IMG/VR virus record: IMGVR_UViG_3300042542_005339
Location: 1-35,079 of that record
Reading direction: 5' to 3' (one strand)
Length of the DNA stretch: 35,079 nt
Source of the DNA: a virus
Position 1 is the stretch's first letter. The number at the start of each line of letters is the position of its first letter. The notes beneath the pieces are model-generated. The model was not told where the DNA came from and did not search any database. It saw only the letters and a program-made list of their open reading frames with translations. Position numbers and translations under genes: made by a program. Positions 11,358 through 18,954 of this stretch are shown in pieces.

Positions 11358-12631
11358 CACGCCACCGCCACGAATTTCACTTGCTCACGCGCAGCCGGTT
11401 CATCGCAGAACACGTTGAACGGCAAATTGCAGCCAAAGCGCGGATGCACGAAAAACAAGCTTTGGGTCGGCGGTGCGAAGCTGTAGCGCTGCATCCGCGA
11501 ATATTCATCGAAGCCCTTTAAGGTGCCATTCACCACAAGCCCTGAATGCGGCTGCCAGATGCTTTGGTGAAAATGGCCCAACAGCAGCACATCGAAATCC
11601 CGGCCGAGGGAACGTTCCGCCCGGCCAGTCTTGATCGCGCCACGCATGATCGGCCCCAGCGCGCCGATAAGCCCGTCTCCGCCCCTCACGCCCAGTTCGT
11701 GCCCATGCATCGCCAGAAACCGCGTGCCGGCCACCTGAAAAAGCGCATCACCGGAAGCGGGTATCTGCCAGGTGATGCGCGCATCATCGCGCAGCCGATC
11801 CGACAGCGCCTCATAAATCGCGTGGTCAAAGCAGCTTGTGGCACCGCCCTTCGCCATGGGCTTCTTCGTCAGGCGCCCATGGTTGCCCGGCACACACACG
11901 GCATGAACCTTGCCAAAGGCTTCAGCCAGGCGCAGCAGCGCGGCATGTAAGCGGCTGACACACCAATTCGCCGCAGTCGGCGGCGCACACCAATCCGTGC
12001 GGAACAATTCTTCGTGCAACCAGCCAGACACAAAATCCCCGCCCAGGATCACCACAATCCCGGGATATTCAGGCGTCTTTACATGATGGAAGGCCAGGTG
12101 CAAAACCCGATCAATCACGGATTTGACGCGCCGATCGGCGATGGCCGCGTTGAATTCATTCGCGCCATGCACCTGCGCCGAATCCACCGTTTCGCCAATG
12201 TGCCAATCGCTCAACATCAGCACCGGCACGCCCGGCGCATCCTTGCCGGCGGGCACGCGCACGGTCCACTTCGGCGGGGCCTGCGGGCTTTCATGCAATT
12301 TAGCGGATAGCGCGCGGAACCTATCCGCCTGGGCAGCCTTTGCATCAGCTTCCGCAAGCATGCGGGCCAATTCCCGGTTCTTCGCCTGCAGGGTCTTGAA
12401 GACCACCCGTTCTTCCGCGCTCATTGCCGGCAAGCGCGGCGCGCCACCATCCCTATGGCCCTGGCCGGGTGCAACCTTCAGCCCAGCTTCCTCAGCGCGG
12501 CGCAGCCGATTGTGCATGGCGTTGTGCCCAATGCCCAGCGCCTGCGCCGCGCGCATCTTGTTGTGGTTGGCCTTGTCATAAGCCTTCACGGTCTTGATAA
12601 GTTCGGCACGGCTGAGCGGGGCTGGCGGCAT
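11357..12631 (-). CDS. HTH-metallophosphoesterase fusion
   Basis: A 424-aa protein. Residues about 7-50 form a Fis/HTH_8-like DNA-binding segment (ELIKTVKAYDKANHNKMRAAQALGIGHNAMHNRL). After a helical linker (70-115), the calcineurin-like phosphoesterase core begins at about 135: D-x-H motif LSDWHIGE (Asp142, His144), GGDF (Asp199), GNHGR (Asn250, His251), MHGHE (His309, His311) and GHFH (352-355). All metal ligands are present, so it should be an active phosphoesterase or nuclease guided by an HTH. It lies between tail-fibre genes and the methyltransferase and overlaps the latter by 1 nt. Function in the phage cycle is unknown; DNA processing during replication or host DNA degradation are possibilities. 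Confidence 0.85.
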   Translation of the reverse strand: MPPAPLSRAELIKTVKAYDKANHNKMRAAQALGIGHNAMHNRLRRAEEAGLKVAPGQGHRDGGAPRLPAMSAEERVVFKTLQAKNRELARMLAEADAKAAQADRFRALSAKLHESPQAPPKWTVRVPAGKDAPGVPVLMLSDWHIGETVDSAQVHGANEFNAAIADRRVKSVIDRVLHLAFHHVKTPEYPGIVVILGGDFVSGWLHEELFRTDWCAPPTAANWCVSRLHAALLRLAEAFGKVHAVCVPGNHGRLTKKPMAKGGATSCFDHAIYEALSDRLRDDARITWQIPASGDALFQVAGTRFLAMHGHELGVRGGDGLIGALGPIMRGAIKTGRAERSLGRDFDVLLLGHFHQSIWQPHSGLVVNGTLKGFDEYSRMQRYSFAPPTQSLFFVHPRFGCNLPFNVFCDEPAAREQVKFVAVA

Positions 12632-12632
12632 C

Positions 12633-12926
12633 CTACAGCTCCTTCACATGCAGCTTCACGCCGCGCTCAAGCGTGCGGCCGCCCGCCGTCACAATCCGGC
12701 ACGTGATGGTGTAATCCGTGCCCGCGACCCCGCCGGAAAGCCAAGTAGTCGCCACGCCGCCCACCACAGACTGCGCGCCCGCAGTCAAGCCCGCCGGCAC
12801 GGTCCAGGTTGCGCTGCTGATGGTGTCCGCGGGGCTTGTCAGGGCAAGCTGATCAGACCAGTCCAGGGCATAATCCAGCACATCGGCCGGGTCCTTATCC
12901 GGCCAACGCAAGGTGGCAATCGGCAT
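12633..12926 (-). CDS. Small Ig-like phage structural protein, 97 aa
   Basis: The protein begins MPIATLRWPDKDPADVLDYALDW and continues with beta-strand-rich sequence (SSATWTVPAGLTAG, ATTWLSGGVAGTDYTITCRIVTAGGRTLER), a pattern common in short phage proteins that sit beside tail-fibre genes and look like single Ig/fibronectin-type domains. It follows the repeat protein and precedes the HTH-phosphoesterase gene by 1 nt. A virion decoration or fibre-associated role is inferred from context. Confidence 0.65.
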   Translation of the reverse strand: MPIATLRWPDKDPADVLDYALDWSDQLALTSPADTISSATWTVPAGLTAGAQSVVGGVATTWLSGGVAGTDYTITCRIVTAGGRTLERGVKLHVKEL

Positions 12927-12936
12927 GTGGTTTTCC

Positions 12937-13833
12937 TTATCTGATCAGGATGATGCGCGCGGAAGCACCAGGCGCCCCAATGCGCGGCACGCCTTCAACG
13001 CGCGCGGCACGGGCCATCGCTGCCACCAAAGCAACCCGCTCAGCCGGCGGCACCGCTGGAAGCGTGACAAAGGGGCTGAATAGAATATCCGCATCGGCCA
13101 GGAACGGCAGACCAAGAGCAACCGCGCCAGGCGCAACCACGGGCGCGTAAAGCGCAGCGCCAGAACCCAGGAAGGGAAGCGAAAGCCCACCCGAACCCGG
13201 CGCAACCACGGGCCCGAACAGCACATTACCAGCGGGCAGGAAGGGCAGGCTTAGTGACTGCGCGGGCCCACCAGCAAGGCTGACCGATGGCGCGTAAAGC
13301 ACATTGCCTGAAGCCAGGAACGGCAGGCCAAGCGTAACCGGCCCCAGCGCGAGCGATGGCCCGAACAGCGCAGCGCCAGAAGCCAAGAAGGGAAGGACCA
13401 GCGATTGCGCACCGCCCCCCGCCAAACTGACCACCGGCGCGTGGAGCACATTACCAGAAGCCAGAAAGGGCAGGCCAAGCGCAACCGCGCCGGGCGCGAC
13501 CAATGGCGGGTAAAGCGCGGCGCCAGACGCCAGGGAGGGCAATCCAACCGCAACCGCACCAGGCGCGACCAATGGCGCATAAAGCACGCCGCTGGATGCC
13601 AGGAAGGGCAAGGCCAGCGATTGCGCACCGCCACCCGTTAAGCTAACGGATGGCGCATAAAGCACAGCGCCGGACGCCAGGAACGGAAGCGCCAGCGATT
13701 GAGCACCGCCGCCCGCCGCCACAGGCGACCAAATCGCTACCCGCCCGCCATAGCCCTTTTGGGCCGCGAGCGTCCCGGTCAGCGTCGAAACAAAAACCCG
13801 ACCGCCGTAGCTTTGCTGGACATTCAGCGTCAT
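12937..13833 (-). CDS. Tandem-repeat virion protein (LPFLASG...LYAP repeats)
   Basis: A 298-aa protein from ATG 13833 (TGATG overlap with the spike stop). Residues 1-45 contain two QSYGGRV/KGYGGRV units. Residues 47-257 are nine tandem units of 22-26 aa built on LPFLASG-x-(V/A)-L-(Y/F)-(A/G)-P. Two linker kinds are mixed: VSLAGGGAQS and VAPGAVALG. The pattern predicts a regular beta structure, possibly a fibre shaft. Proteins with similar APTV/PLL repeats are common and unnamed in alphaproteobacterial phages. The C-terminal 40 residues are non-repetitive (PPAERVALVAAMARAARVEG). Position between spike and small Ig-like gene suggests a tail fibre or fibre-attachment component. Confidence 0.7.
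   Translation of the reverse strand: MTLNVQQSYGGRVFVSTLTGTLAAQKGYGGRVAIWSPVAAGGGAQSLALPFLASGAVLYAPSVSLTGGGAQSLALPFLASSGVLYAPLVAPGAVAVGLPSLASGAALYPPLVAPGAVALGLPFLASGNVLHAPVVSLAGGGAQSLVLPFLASGAALFGPSLALGPVTLGLPFLASGNVLYAPSVSLAGGPAQSLSLPFLPAGNVLFGPVVAPGSGGLSLPFLGSGAALYAPVVAPGAVALGLPFLADADILFSPFVTLPAVPPAERVALVAAMARAARVEGVPRIGAPGASARIILIR
13063..13695 (-). repeat. Nine-unit coding tandem repeat
   Basis: The DNA encoding residues 47-257 of the repeat protein consists of degenerate 66-78-nt units. The block around the LPFLASG codons is the most conserved (plus-strand form AGCCAGGAACGGCAGGCCAA and variants). Units are similar enough for copy-number change by recombination or slippage. Confidence 0.75.
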
Positions 13834-15812
13834 CACGTCACCGTGATGGCTTCGAAGTACCCGTTAAAAGTCGTGCCGCCCCAGGCGATCACATCAAGGC
13901 TGACAATCTGCGTCCCGCTGCCGGTGGGGGAAAGCGTAAGGGTCACCGTCTCCCACGTGTTTGCAGCCGCCGTCATAAGCGCGCGTTGCTCAGTCGTGAT
14001 CCCAGGCAAGCCTTCGGTTGGCAGGTAGGACAGGCCAAGCGAAAGGCCCGTATTGTCGCGGCGCATCCGAATGGCAATGGATGTCGTCACCCCGCGCGTG
14101 ATCTCAAATTGCCCAAGCGGCAGGCGCAGCGGGCCACGGGCCACGGCATTGCTGCTTGTGACTTGTACGCGCCAGGAAGAAGCTTGCGTATTCACCACTG
14201 CGGTCTGCCGGGTCGCCCGACCATAAGTGTGGCGCAGCGTGTCATTGCCCGCAGTCTTGCCTAGGCTTTCGACCGAAACCAGCCCGTCATTGCCGTTTGA
14301 GACAAAGAAGATGTCGCTTGCCTCTCCCAAGCTTGCATTCCTGAGACGCGCGCTAACCCCTTGTTGGGCGAATATCCCGCCGTTCTGATTGTTGAGCGTC
14401 ACTAGGTCGTCAATACAGATGGAATCGTTTCCGGGATTGCCGTTCAGGTTGAGGCCATAGCCCCCGGCATTTCGAATGGTGATGCCCCGCACAAAATTAC
14501 GGCCCCCGGAATAAGTCATAGCCGATAAGTAGGCGTAGATGTTTTCTAAAAAGCTACCGTTCGGCTGGTTCGCTCCGCCGAGCGAAAAGTTGCTGCCCGC
14601 AGAATAACAAACATTGGCAGCACTGAGACCGCTTTGGGCGAAGCCGTTGCCTGCAAAGCCGCAGGAGTTCAGCAAGCAGTTCTCCACGCGGCACCCGTCA
14701 CTGCCGGGCAAAGTGTTCCCGCTGAGCGACGTGTTCATGACGAAGTTCAGGAACGTGTGAAACCCAAACCCGCCCGCCGAATAGGTGCGGGACGACAGCA
14801 TGTACCGCGTCATGCCCGTTCGTGTCGCCATGTCCGCTGCCGACCAGCCGCCCGTCCAGACGGTTTGATCTGCGGCGGTCCCGGCCTCGTTGGGCGACCA
14901 GATACGGGGTTCGGTAAACGGGAAACACTGGTGGGCATAGGTGGCCACCGTCCCCGCCGCACCGTCATATCCCCGGCCACTGGAATCAGCACCGTTGTCT
15001 TGGGTGCCGGATCGGTTCAGGACAACAACTGTGTCCGACGTGACACCCATCACACCAAACAGCGGTTCATCGCCGGTGCCAGCGCCGCGCAGCGGGGGCG
15101 CCGTGGTGTAGGCGGTTTTGCTGACCATGGTGGCCAGCGTGATCTCATCGGCACTGCCGCGGGCCTTGGATGCCCACAGGCAGTTGATCGAAATGGTCGG
15201 AGTGCCGGGGTCTGCCGTGGCGCGCAGGGCAATGGAATTGATCGTGCCGATGCTGCCGGTATGGGCGATCAGGCCCGCAAACCATGCGCTGCCTGCGGCG
15301 TCCGCAAACGGTATTGAGACAATCGGAACGTCGCCGGTCGCGTCCGAGCACAGGTCCAGAAACACAGTTCCCGCCGTCAGCGCAACCGTTGTCCGAAACC
15401 AAACGTTGACCTGCTGAAACGCGCTCAGGTCCATCGTCAGCGGCTTATGCGCAAGTTTGCCGGTGGTAAAAGCCGCGCCAACGATAATGGAGATCGCCCC
15501 CGCGCCGATGATCCGGCTGCCGACCGAATTAACCGTGACGTTAGCAGCCGCGACCCAGCCCGGGCTCACCGCCAGCGCGTCGATCAGCTTGACGATGCCA
15601 GCCGGAACCGTGATTGACCGCGCGCTTGCCCCGGTGGTCCAAGTGCAGTTGCCGATCAGGGTCGGGTCGGGGCTTTCAATAAAACGCAGCTCATCTCCAG
15701 GTGCCATCCGCGCCGCCGTTGGCCCGCCGTTGATCGTGCGCCAGCGGGTGGCAAAGGAAAGGCCATTATTGGCGTCGTTCCCGCCGATGGGATCAATGAA
15801 GTATGTGGGCAT
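13833..15812 (-). CDS. Tail spike / receptor-binding protein, beta-helix type
   Basis: A 659-aa protein. The N-terminal YFIDPIGGNDANNGLSFATR is the phrase that commonly opens pectate-lyase/right-handed beta-helix spike proteins. The middle (about 300-480) has short Asn/Gly-rich turns (NAGGYGLNLNGNPGNDS, NNQNGG) typical of beta-helix coils. The C-terminal ~120 residues look like a beta-sandwich (TQASSWRVQVTSS ... TWETVTLTLSPTG). Such spikes bind or cut host surface polysaccharide. Codon use is less GC-rich than in its neighbours, with more frequent A/T-ending codons, which hints at a recently exchanged host-range module. Catalytic residues cannot be located. Confidence 0.75.
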   Translation of the reverse strand: MPTYFIDPIGGNDANNGLSFATRWRTINGGPTAARMAPGDELRFIESPDPTLIGNCTWTTGASARSITVPAGIVKLIDALAVSPGWVAAANVTVNSVGSRIIGAGAISIIVGAAFTTGKLAHKPLTMDLSAFQQVNVWFRTTVALTAGTVFLDLCSDATGDVPIVSIPFADAAGSAWFAGLIAHTGSIGTINSIALRATADPGTPTISINCLWASKARGSADEITLATMVSKTAYTTAPPLRGAGTGDEPLFGVMGVTSDTVVVLNRSGTQDNGADSSGRGYDGAAGTVATYAHQCFPFTEPRIWSPNEAGTAADQTVWTGGWSAADMATRTGMTRYMLSSRTYSAGGFGFHTFLNFVMNTSLSGNTLPGSDGCRVENCLLNSCGFAGNGFAQSGLSAANVCYSAGSNFSLGGANQPNGSFLENIYAYLSAMTYSGGRNFVRGITIRNAGGYGLNLNGNPGNDSICIDDLVTLNNQNGGIFAQQGVSARLRNASLGEASDIFFVSNGNDGLVSVESLGKTAGNDTLRHTYGRATRQTAVVNTQASSWRVQVTSSNAVARGPLRLPLGQFEITRGVTTSIAIRMRRDNTGLSLGLSYLPTEGLPGITTEQRALMTAAANTWETVTLTLSPTGSGTQIVSLDVIAWGGTTFNGYFEAITVT

Positions 15813-16467
15813 TGTTGCTCAACCATACGTTCAAGGCAGCCGCGCGTAGCGTGGCATTGCCGGCCATTGGCAAATTGAAGATCGGCGCGACCTCAGACCC
15901 ATTGGCCAATTGAAGGCGGACCTGTTCATGCACGCCCCCACCTGGCGCAGAACCATTGCTGATCCATTCCAGCACGGTCACAGCCTGCGCCCCCGCCCGC
16001 GCGGCGGCAACCGCGAATGCGTCCACCGTCAAGCCGTTTGCTTCTGCCCAAGACGGCGCACGAATGGTTTTGGAAAGGATAGCCGCTTTCGTTGCTGGTG
16101 AAAGCAGGCCCATCGCTTCAATGCCGCCCAGCATCGCCTCGACCTCCCCACTTGTGTTCGCGGGGTCAACCCTCAAATCGCGGCCCACCGCGTCCAGCAT
16201 AGTCTCAATCACAATCAAGCCTTGGGTCGGAATAGAAATGTCTTGGCCGGTTGGCGAAACATCCGCCGGGATATGCCGCCGCTCAGCCACTATGCGAAGC
16301 ATGCCAAGCTCTCCGCTCAGCACGGCAGGCTCGGCAATTTCGCGGCATGAGAAGGCGACCATCACGGGCGGCAAAGACGGGTCCGGCGCATTCAGCGCAT
16401 TCGCCGCCTGCGCATCGGAAAGCGCCGTCATGTCAGGCTGTTGCAGGCGCTCGCTCAGTAAGGTCAT
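15793..16467 (-). CDS. Tail-associated unknown protein, 224 aa
   Basis: I chose ATG 16467 (MTLLSERLQQPDMTALSD) because it overlaps the small upstream ORF as ATGA; an upstream start at 16500 is possible. The protein is helical at the start (ALSDAQAANALNAPD), has a central EVEAMLGGIEAMGLLSPATKAAILS helix pair and ends near FNLPMAGNATLRAAALNVWLSNN. It overlaps the spike gene by 20 nt in another frame. Its arrangement beside fibre genes suggests a tail-fibre partner or chaperone. Family not recognised. Confidence 0.65.
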   Translation of the reverse strand: MTLLSERLQQPDMTALSDAQAANALNAPDPSLPPVMVAFSCREIAEPAVLSGELGMLRIVAERRHIPADVSPTGQDISIPTQGLIVIETMLDAVGRDLRVDPANTSGEVEAMLGGIEAMGLLSPATKAAILSKTIRAPSWAEANGLTVDAFAVAAARAGAQAVTVLEWISNGSAPGGGVHEQVRLQLANGSEVAPIFNLPMAGNATLRAAALNVWLSNNAHILH

Positions 16468-16544
16468 CTCACACCCCCATAACCCCGCCTTGCGCGCCAA
16501 GGCGACCAGGACATCCGGCGCAGTGTTGTAAAAATTTCACGCAT
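16464..16544 (-). CDS. 26-aa coupled ORF
   Basis: ATG 16544 lies 2 nt after the upstream stop (16547), and TGA 16466-16464 overlaps the next ATG, filling an otherwise empty 79-nt gap. The peptide MREIFTTLRRMSWSPWRARR... is basic. It may be a true micro-protein or only a coupling leader for the downstream gene. Confidence 0.3.
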   Translation of the reverse strand: MREIFTTLRRMSWSPWRARRGYGGVR

Positions 16545-16546
16545 GG

Positions 16547-16948
16547 CTACAGCGCGAACCAGCCAGACGCATTGACATTGATATTGATGTCCCCGCCATT
16601 CGGCGTGACAGGCAGGCCAGAAACGCCCGTATCGTAAAAACCAATCAACCGCGAAGTGCTGGGCGTGCCCGTATCAATGAACAGGATCAGCGCTTCCGAA
16701 ACATCGCCCGTCACCGCCGTGAAGGAAGGATCAGCGCTGTCAAAAACCCCATTGGTAAAGGTTTTGCTGGCAAGGTTGCCACTGGTCGCCACGCGGCCGC
16801 CTGCCGCCACGTCAGACAGGAATTCATGCGCGGCGGAATAGGTATAATCCGCCAGATCAACCAGCACGGCCTTGATGTTGCCGCTGGAAAGGTTCACGCC
16901 GCCCTGCAGCGCTTGTTCCTTGAATTTCGGGTAGAGTGCGTTTGCCAT
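16547..16948 (-). CDS. Phage tail-region protein (MANALYPKFK family), 133 aa
   Basis: The sequence begins MANALYPKFKEQALQGGVNL and continues with VKAVLVDLADYTYSAAHEFLSDV-type segments, ending SGLPVTPNGGDININVNASG. This family occurs widely in tailed phages among fibre genes, with conserved YTYSAAHEFL and LPVTPNGGDI phrases, and is usually unnamed. Mostly beta, without membrane segments; likely a virion component at the tail tip or a fibre accessory. It lies 3 nt from the holin-like gene upstream. Confidence 0.75.
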   Translation of the reverse strand: MANALYPKFKEQALQGGVNLSSGNIKAVLVDLADYTYSAAHEFLSDVAAGGRVATSGNLASKTFTNGVFDSADPSFTAVTGDVSEALILFIDTGTPSTSRLIGFYDTGVSGLPVTPNGGDININVNASGWFAL

Positions 16949-16951
16949 GGA

Positions 16952-17260
16952 TTATTTACCTTTCGGGTGCCGTTCGAGATAAGAAGTGAGTAGGTCGAGC
17001 CCGCGCGTGCCCATGGCACCAGCCAGGCCAGCCGCGCCGGCGGTGATGAAAATCGCCCAGGAATCTGCCTTCAAGGCCGGGTCAAGCCACACCGCAGCCG
17101 CGGCGGCGATAACGCCAAGCGCCGCGCCCACAAAGGCTTCAATCACCAGCCGCCAGCCACGCGCGCCGCCCTGCGCGGCGAAGGCCACGCGCACAACCGC
17201 ACCCATGCCAGCCGCCGCCGCCGCCACCTTGGCGATGAAGCCAATCGAATCGTCAGACAT
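16952..17260 (-). CDS. Holin superfamily III-like membrane protein, 102 aa
   Basis: I chose ATG 17260 (MSDDSIGFIAKVAAAAAGMG); the frame extends to 17332 but would overlap the upstream gene. Three hydrophobic helices are visible (about 8-28, 40-61 and 67-83), followed by GTRGLDLLTSYLERHPKGK, a positively charged C-terminal tail. Topology and the GLAGAMGTRGLDLL segment resemble LydA/holin superfamily III proteins. It is far from the endolysin (8472-9173), inside the tail-fibre region, so it may be a second holin, a holin regulator, or a virion-associated membrane protein. Confidence 0.6.
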   Translation of the reverse strand: MSDDSIGFIAKVAAAAAGMGAVVRVAFAAQGGARGWRLVIEAFVGAALGVIAAAAAVWLDPALKADSWAIFITAGAAGLAGAMGTRGLDLLTSYLERHPKGK

Positions 17261-17285
17261 GATGGAATTCCTTACGGATACAGGA

Positions 17286-17684
17286 TTAGATTGGCGGCTT
17301 GAGCCGCGCGGAAACGCCCAACCAAAGGCCAATGGCCGCTGCGATCAGTGCAACCAAAAACAGTCGCTCATGCGCGCCCGCGATGGACACGGCCAGCGCT
17401 GCGCCGGCGGTGACGAAAAGCGCATCTTGCGTGCAATCGCGCGCATTGGCCCAGGTGCGGGCTTGCAGAAAGTCAGGCAGTTCCTTCAACGCCGCATAGC
17501 CCAGCGCGGCGGACAGGAAGGCCCAGATCGGCGGCAGGAAGAACAGCATCGCTCCAGCCAGTACCGCGCCGATCATGGCATGGGCCACCTGCCCTGCCGC
17601 CCAAGCAAACCACTGGTCGCGCTGCGCGCTTGGCGTGTTCAATTCAGCCAAGATCAGGCGCAGCACGTCGCGCCATTTGCTCAC
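17286..17684 (-). CDS. Polytopic membrane protein, 132 aa
   Basis: The N-terminal 25 residues are hydrophilic (MSKWRDVLRLILAELNTPSA), followed by hydrophobic segments at about 33-50 (HAMIGAVLAGAMLFFLPP), 52-67, 88-102 and 109-123 (FLVALIAAAIGLWLG): three to four membrane helices. It precedes the holin-like gene by 25 nt; the two may work together, for example as holin and antiholin. No named family recognised. The stop of this gene is followed by a short gap rather than the tight overlaps seen elsewhere. Confidence 0.65.
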   Translation of the reverse strand: MSKWRDVLRLILAELNTPSAQRDQWFAWAAGQVAHAMIGAVLAGAMLFFLPPIWAFLSAALGYAALKELPDFLQARTWANARDCTQDALFVTAGAALAVSIAGAHERLFLVALIAAAIGLWLGVSARLKPPI

Positions 17685-18136
17685 GGCAGAGAAGCCCCGA
17701 GCGCGAAAATCCCGTCCACCTGTTCGCTTGTGGCAAGGTTGGCGGCAATCATGGCACCGATCAGCGGATGGTTGCGCGGCACGTCACGCATGGTCGCCCA
17801 GGTGAGGCGCGCCAGGAAGGCATCTTGCGCCGGCAGTGATGCGAAAACCGCGTCCACCAGCCCAGGCACCGCGCCCGTGCGGCCTGCGGCAAGCGCCTCG
17901 GCTTCTGTAATGAAGCCGGTCAGCGCAAGCGCCGCGAAAAGCTGGCGGTTGGTCAGGACGATCGGCTGATCCGGCGGCGGCTCCGGCGACGGCTCAGGCG
18001 GCAGGCCCACACCTTCCGCAGCGGCGGCGACGGCAGGGAACAACGGATCGTCGGCGGTGACGTGATAATCCCAACCAGTGGTTGCCATACGGATAACGAA
18101 AGTGCCGTCGGGGCGGCGGTGCTTAATAGTCCACAT
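17681..18136 (-). CDS. Tail-fibre accessory protein, 151 aa
   Basis: ATG 18136 overlaps the upstream stop as TGATG, with GGAGG about 8 nt upstream. It begins MWTIKHRRPDGTFVIRMATT. A Pro-rich linker (PPEPSPEPPPDQP, about 57-69) joins an N-terminal beta region to a helical C-terminal domain: LTNRQLFAALALTGFITEAEALAAGRTGAVPGLVDAVFASLPAQDAFLARLTWATM. This C-terminal block recurs in alphaproteobacterial phages next to fibre genes. Probably a fibre assembly or attachment factor; function inferred from position only. Confidence 0.65.
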   Translation of the reverse strand: MWTIKHRRPDGTFVIRMATTGWDYHVTADDPLFPAVAAAAEGVGLPPEPSPEPPPDQPIVLTNRQLFAALALTGFITEAEALAAGRTGAVPGLVDAVFASLPAQDAFLARLTWATMRDVPRNHPLIGAMIAANLATSEQVDGIFALGASLP

Positions 18137-18954
18137 CAGGCAATCCTCCACGCAAAGCCATATATGAAATGCGAGGCCAACCCAGCTAAAATTGTTGTCC
18201 CGCCAGCAGCGACGCCTGCCGCCATATTGGCGCCGCCAGGAACCCCGCCAGTAGAACTGTTGACGCGGAACATGAAGTAGGCATAGGTGCCGCCCGCAGG
18301 CAGGGTGTAGCCGTTGCCGACAGACGCCGAGGTATCGACCTTATCCCACAGTCCAGCGCCCGCCGCCGCTTGCGGCAGCGGGGCTGCGCCTGCCAAAGTT
18401 CGCATACCCGCAGTCGTGGCCGGCTGAACCGCCGTCACCACCCAATTGCCGGAACCAAGGCTTTCCACATCCGCAATATCCCCAACACCAAGGGCCAGGT
18501 TCGCGGCACCTGGGCAGATCAGGCTGGTGGCGTTATGCGTGATGGTGAGGCCATTCGCGATGCGAAGACGCTTACGCACACCGCTTGTTGCCGTGCCAAA
18601 GCTGCTGATCGTGGCAGTGCCGGTAAGGCGCAAACTACGCGAAGCCTGCGCCCCCAAATCCACCGTGGCGGCAGTAACCACATCCACCCAGGCAATCACG
18701 CCCTCGCTTGGAATGTAGATATTCGCCGTGATGTCCAGCCGGCCCAATTCAATCCAATCAGCGCCATCATATTGCTTGACCGTCCAGACCGTGGCGCTGG
18801 GCGTATCATCATCAACCCAGACCATGCCGGCCAAGGGCGCAGGTGGCGCGCTTGGCCCCTTCATGGAACTGCCCAGCGCAGCCAGGGCATTATTTGCATC
18901 CGCCCGGAACGCCGCGCCCGAGCCATTATCAAGAATTAAGTCATGCTGTGACAT
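18136..18954 (-). CDS. Tail fibre-like protein, 272 aa
   Basis: The N-terminus MSQHDLILDNGSGAAFRADANNALAALGS, followed by GMVWVDDDTPSATVWTVKQYDGADWIELGRLD, is a common opening of tail-fibre proteins (an adapter plus DUF2793-like strand). The middle is beta-rich with Gly/Thr-rich turns; the C-terminal half (about 200-272) is Gly/Ala-rich with aromatic strands (TLPAGGTYAYFMFRVNSS). The start overlaps the J-like gene stop (TGATG). Likely a distal fibre contributing to host recognition. Confidence 0.75.
   Translation of the reverse strand: MSQHDLILDNGSGAAFRADANNALAALGSSMKGPSAPPAPLAGMVWVDDDTPSATVWTVKQYDGADWIELGRLDITANIYIPSEGVIAWVDVVTAATVDLGAQASRSLRLTGTATISSFGTATSGVRKRLRIANGLTITHNATSLICPGAANLALGVGDIADVESLGSGNWVVTAVQPATTAGMRTLAGAAPLPQAAAGAGLWDKVDTSASVGNGYTLPAGGTYAYFMFRVNSSTGGVPGGANMAAGVAAGGTTILAGLASHFIYGFAWRIA

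Noticed and set aside
10665-12631. A restriction-modification system
   Set aside because: The methyltransferase has no adjacent restriction endonuclease; the neighbouring phosphoesterase has calcineurin-type motifs rather than a restriction nuclease core.
13063-13695. CRISPR array
   Set aside because: The repeats are coding, degenerate and contiguous, with no unique spacers, and no cas genes are present.
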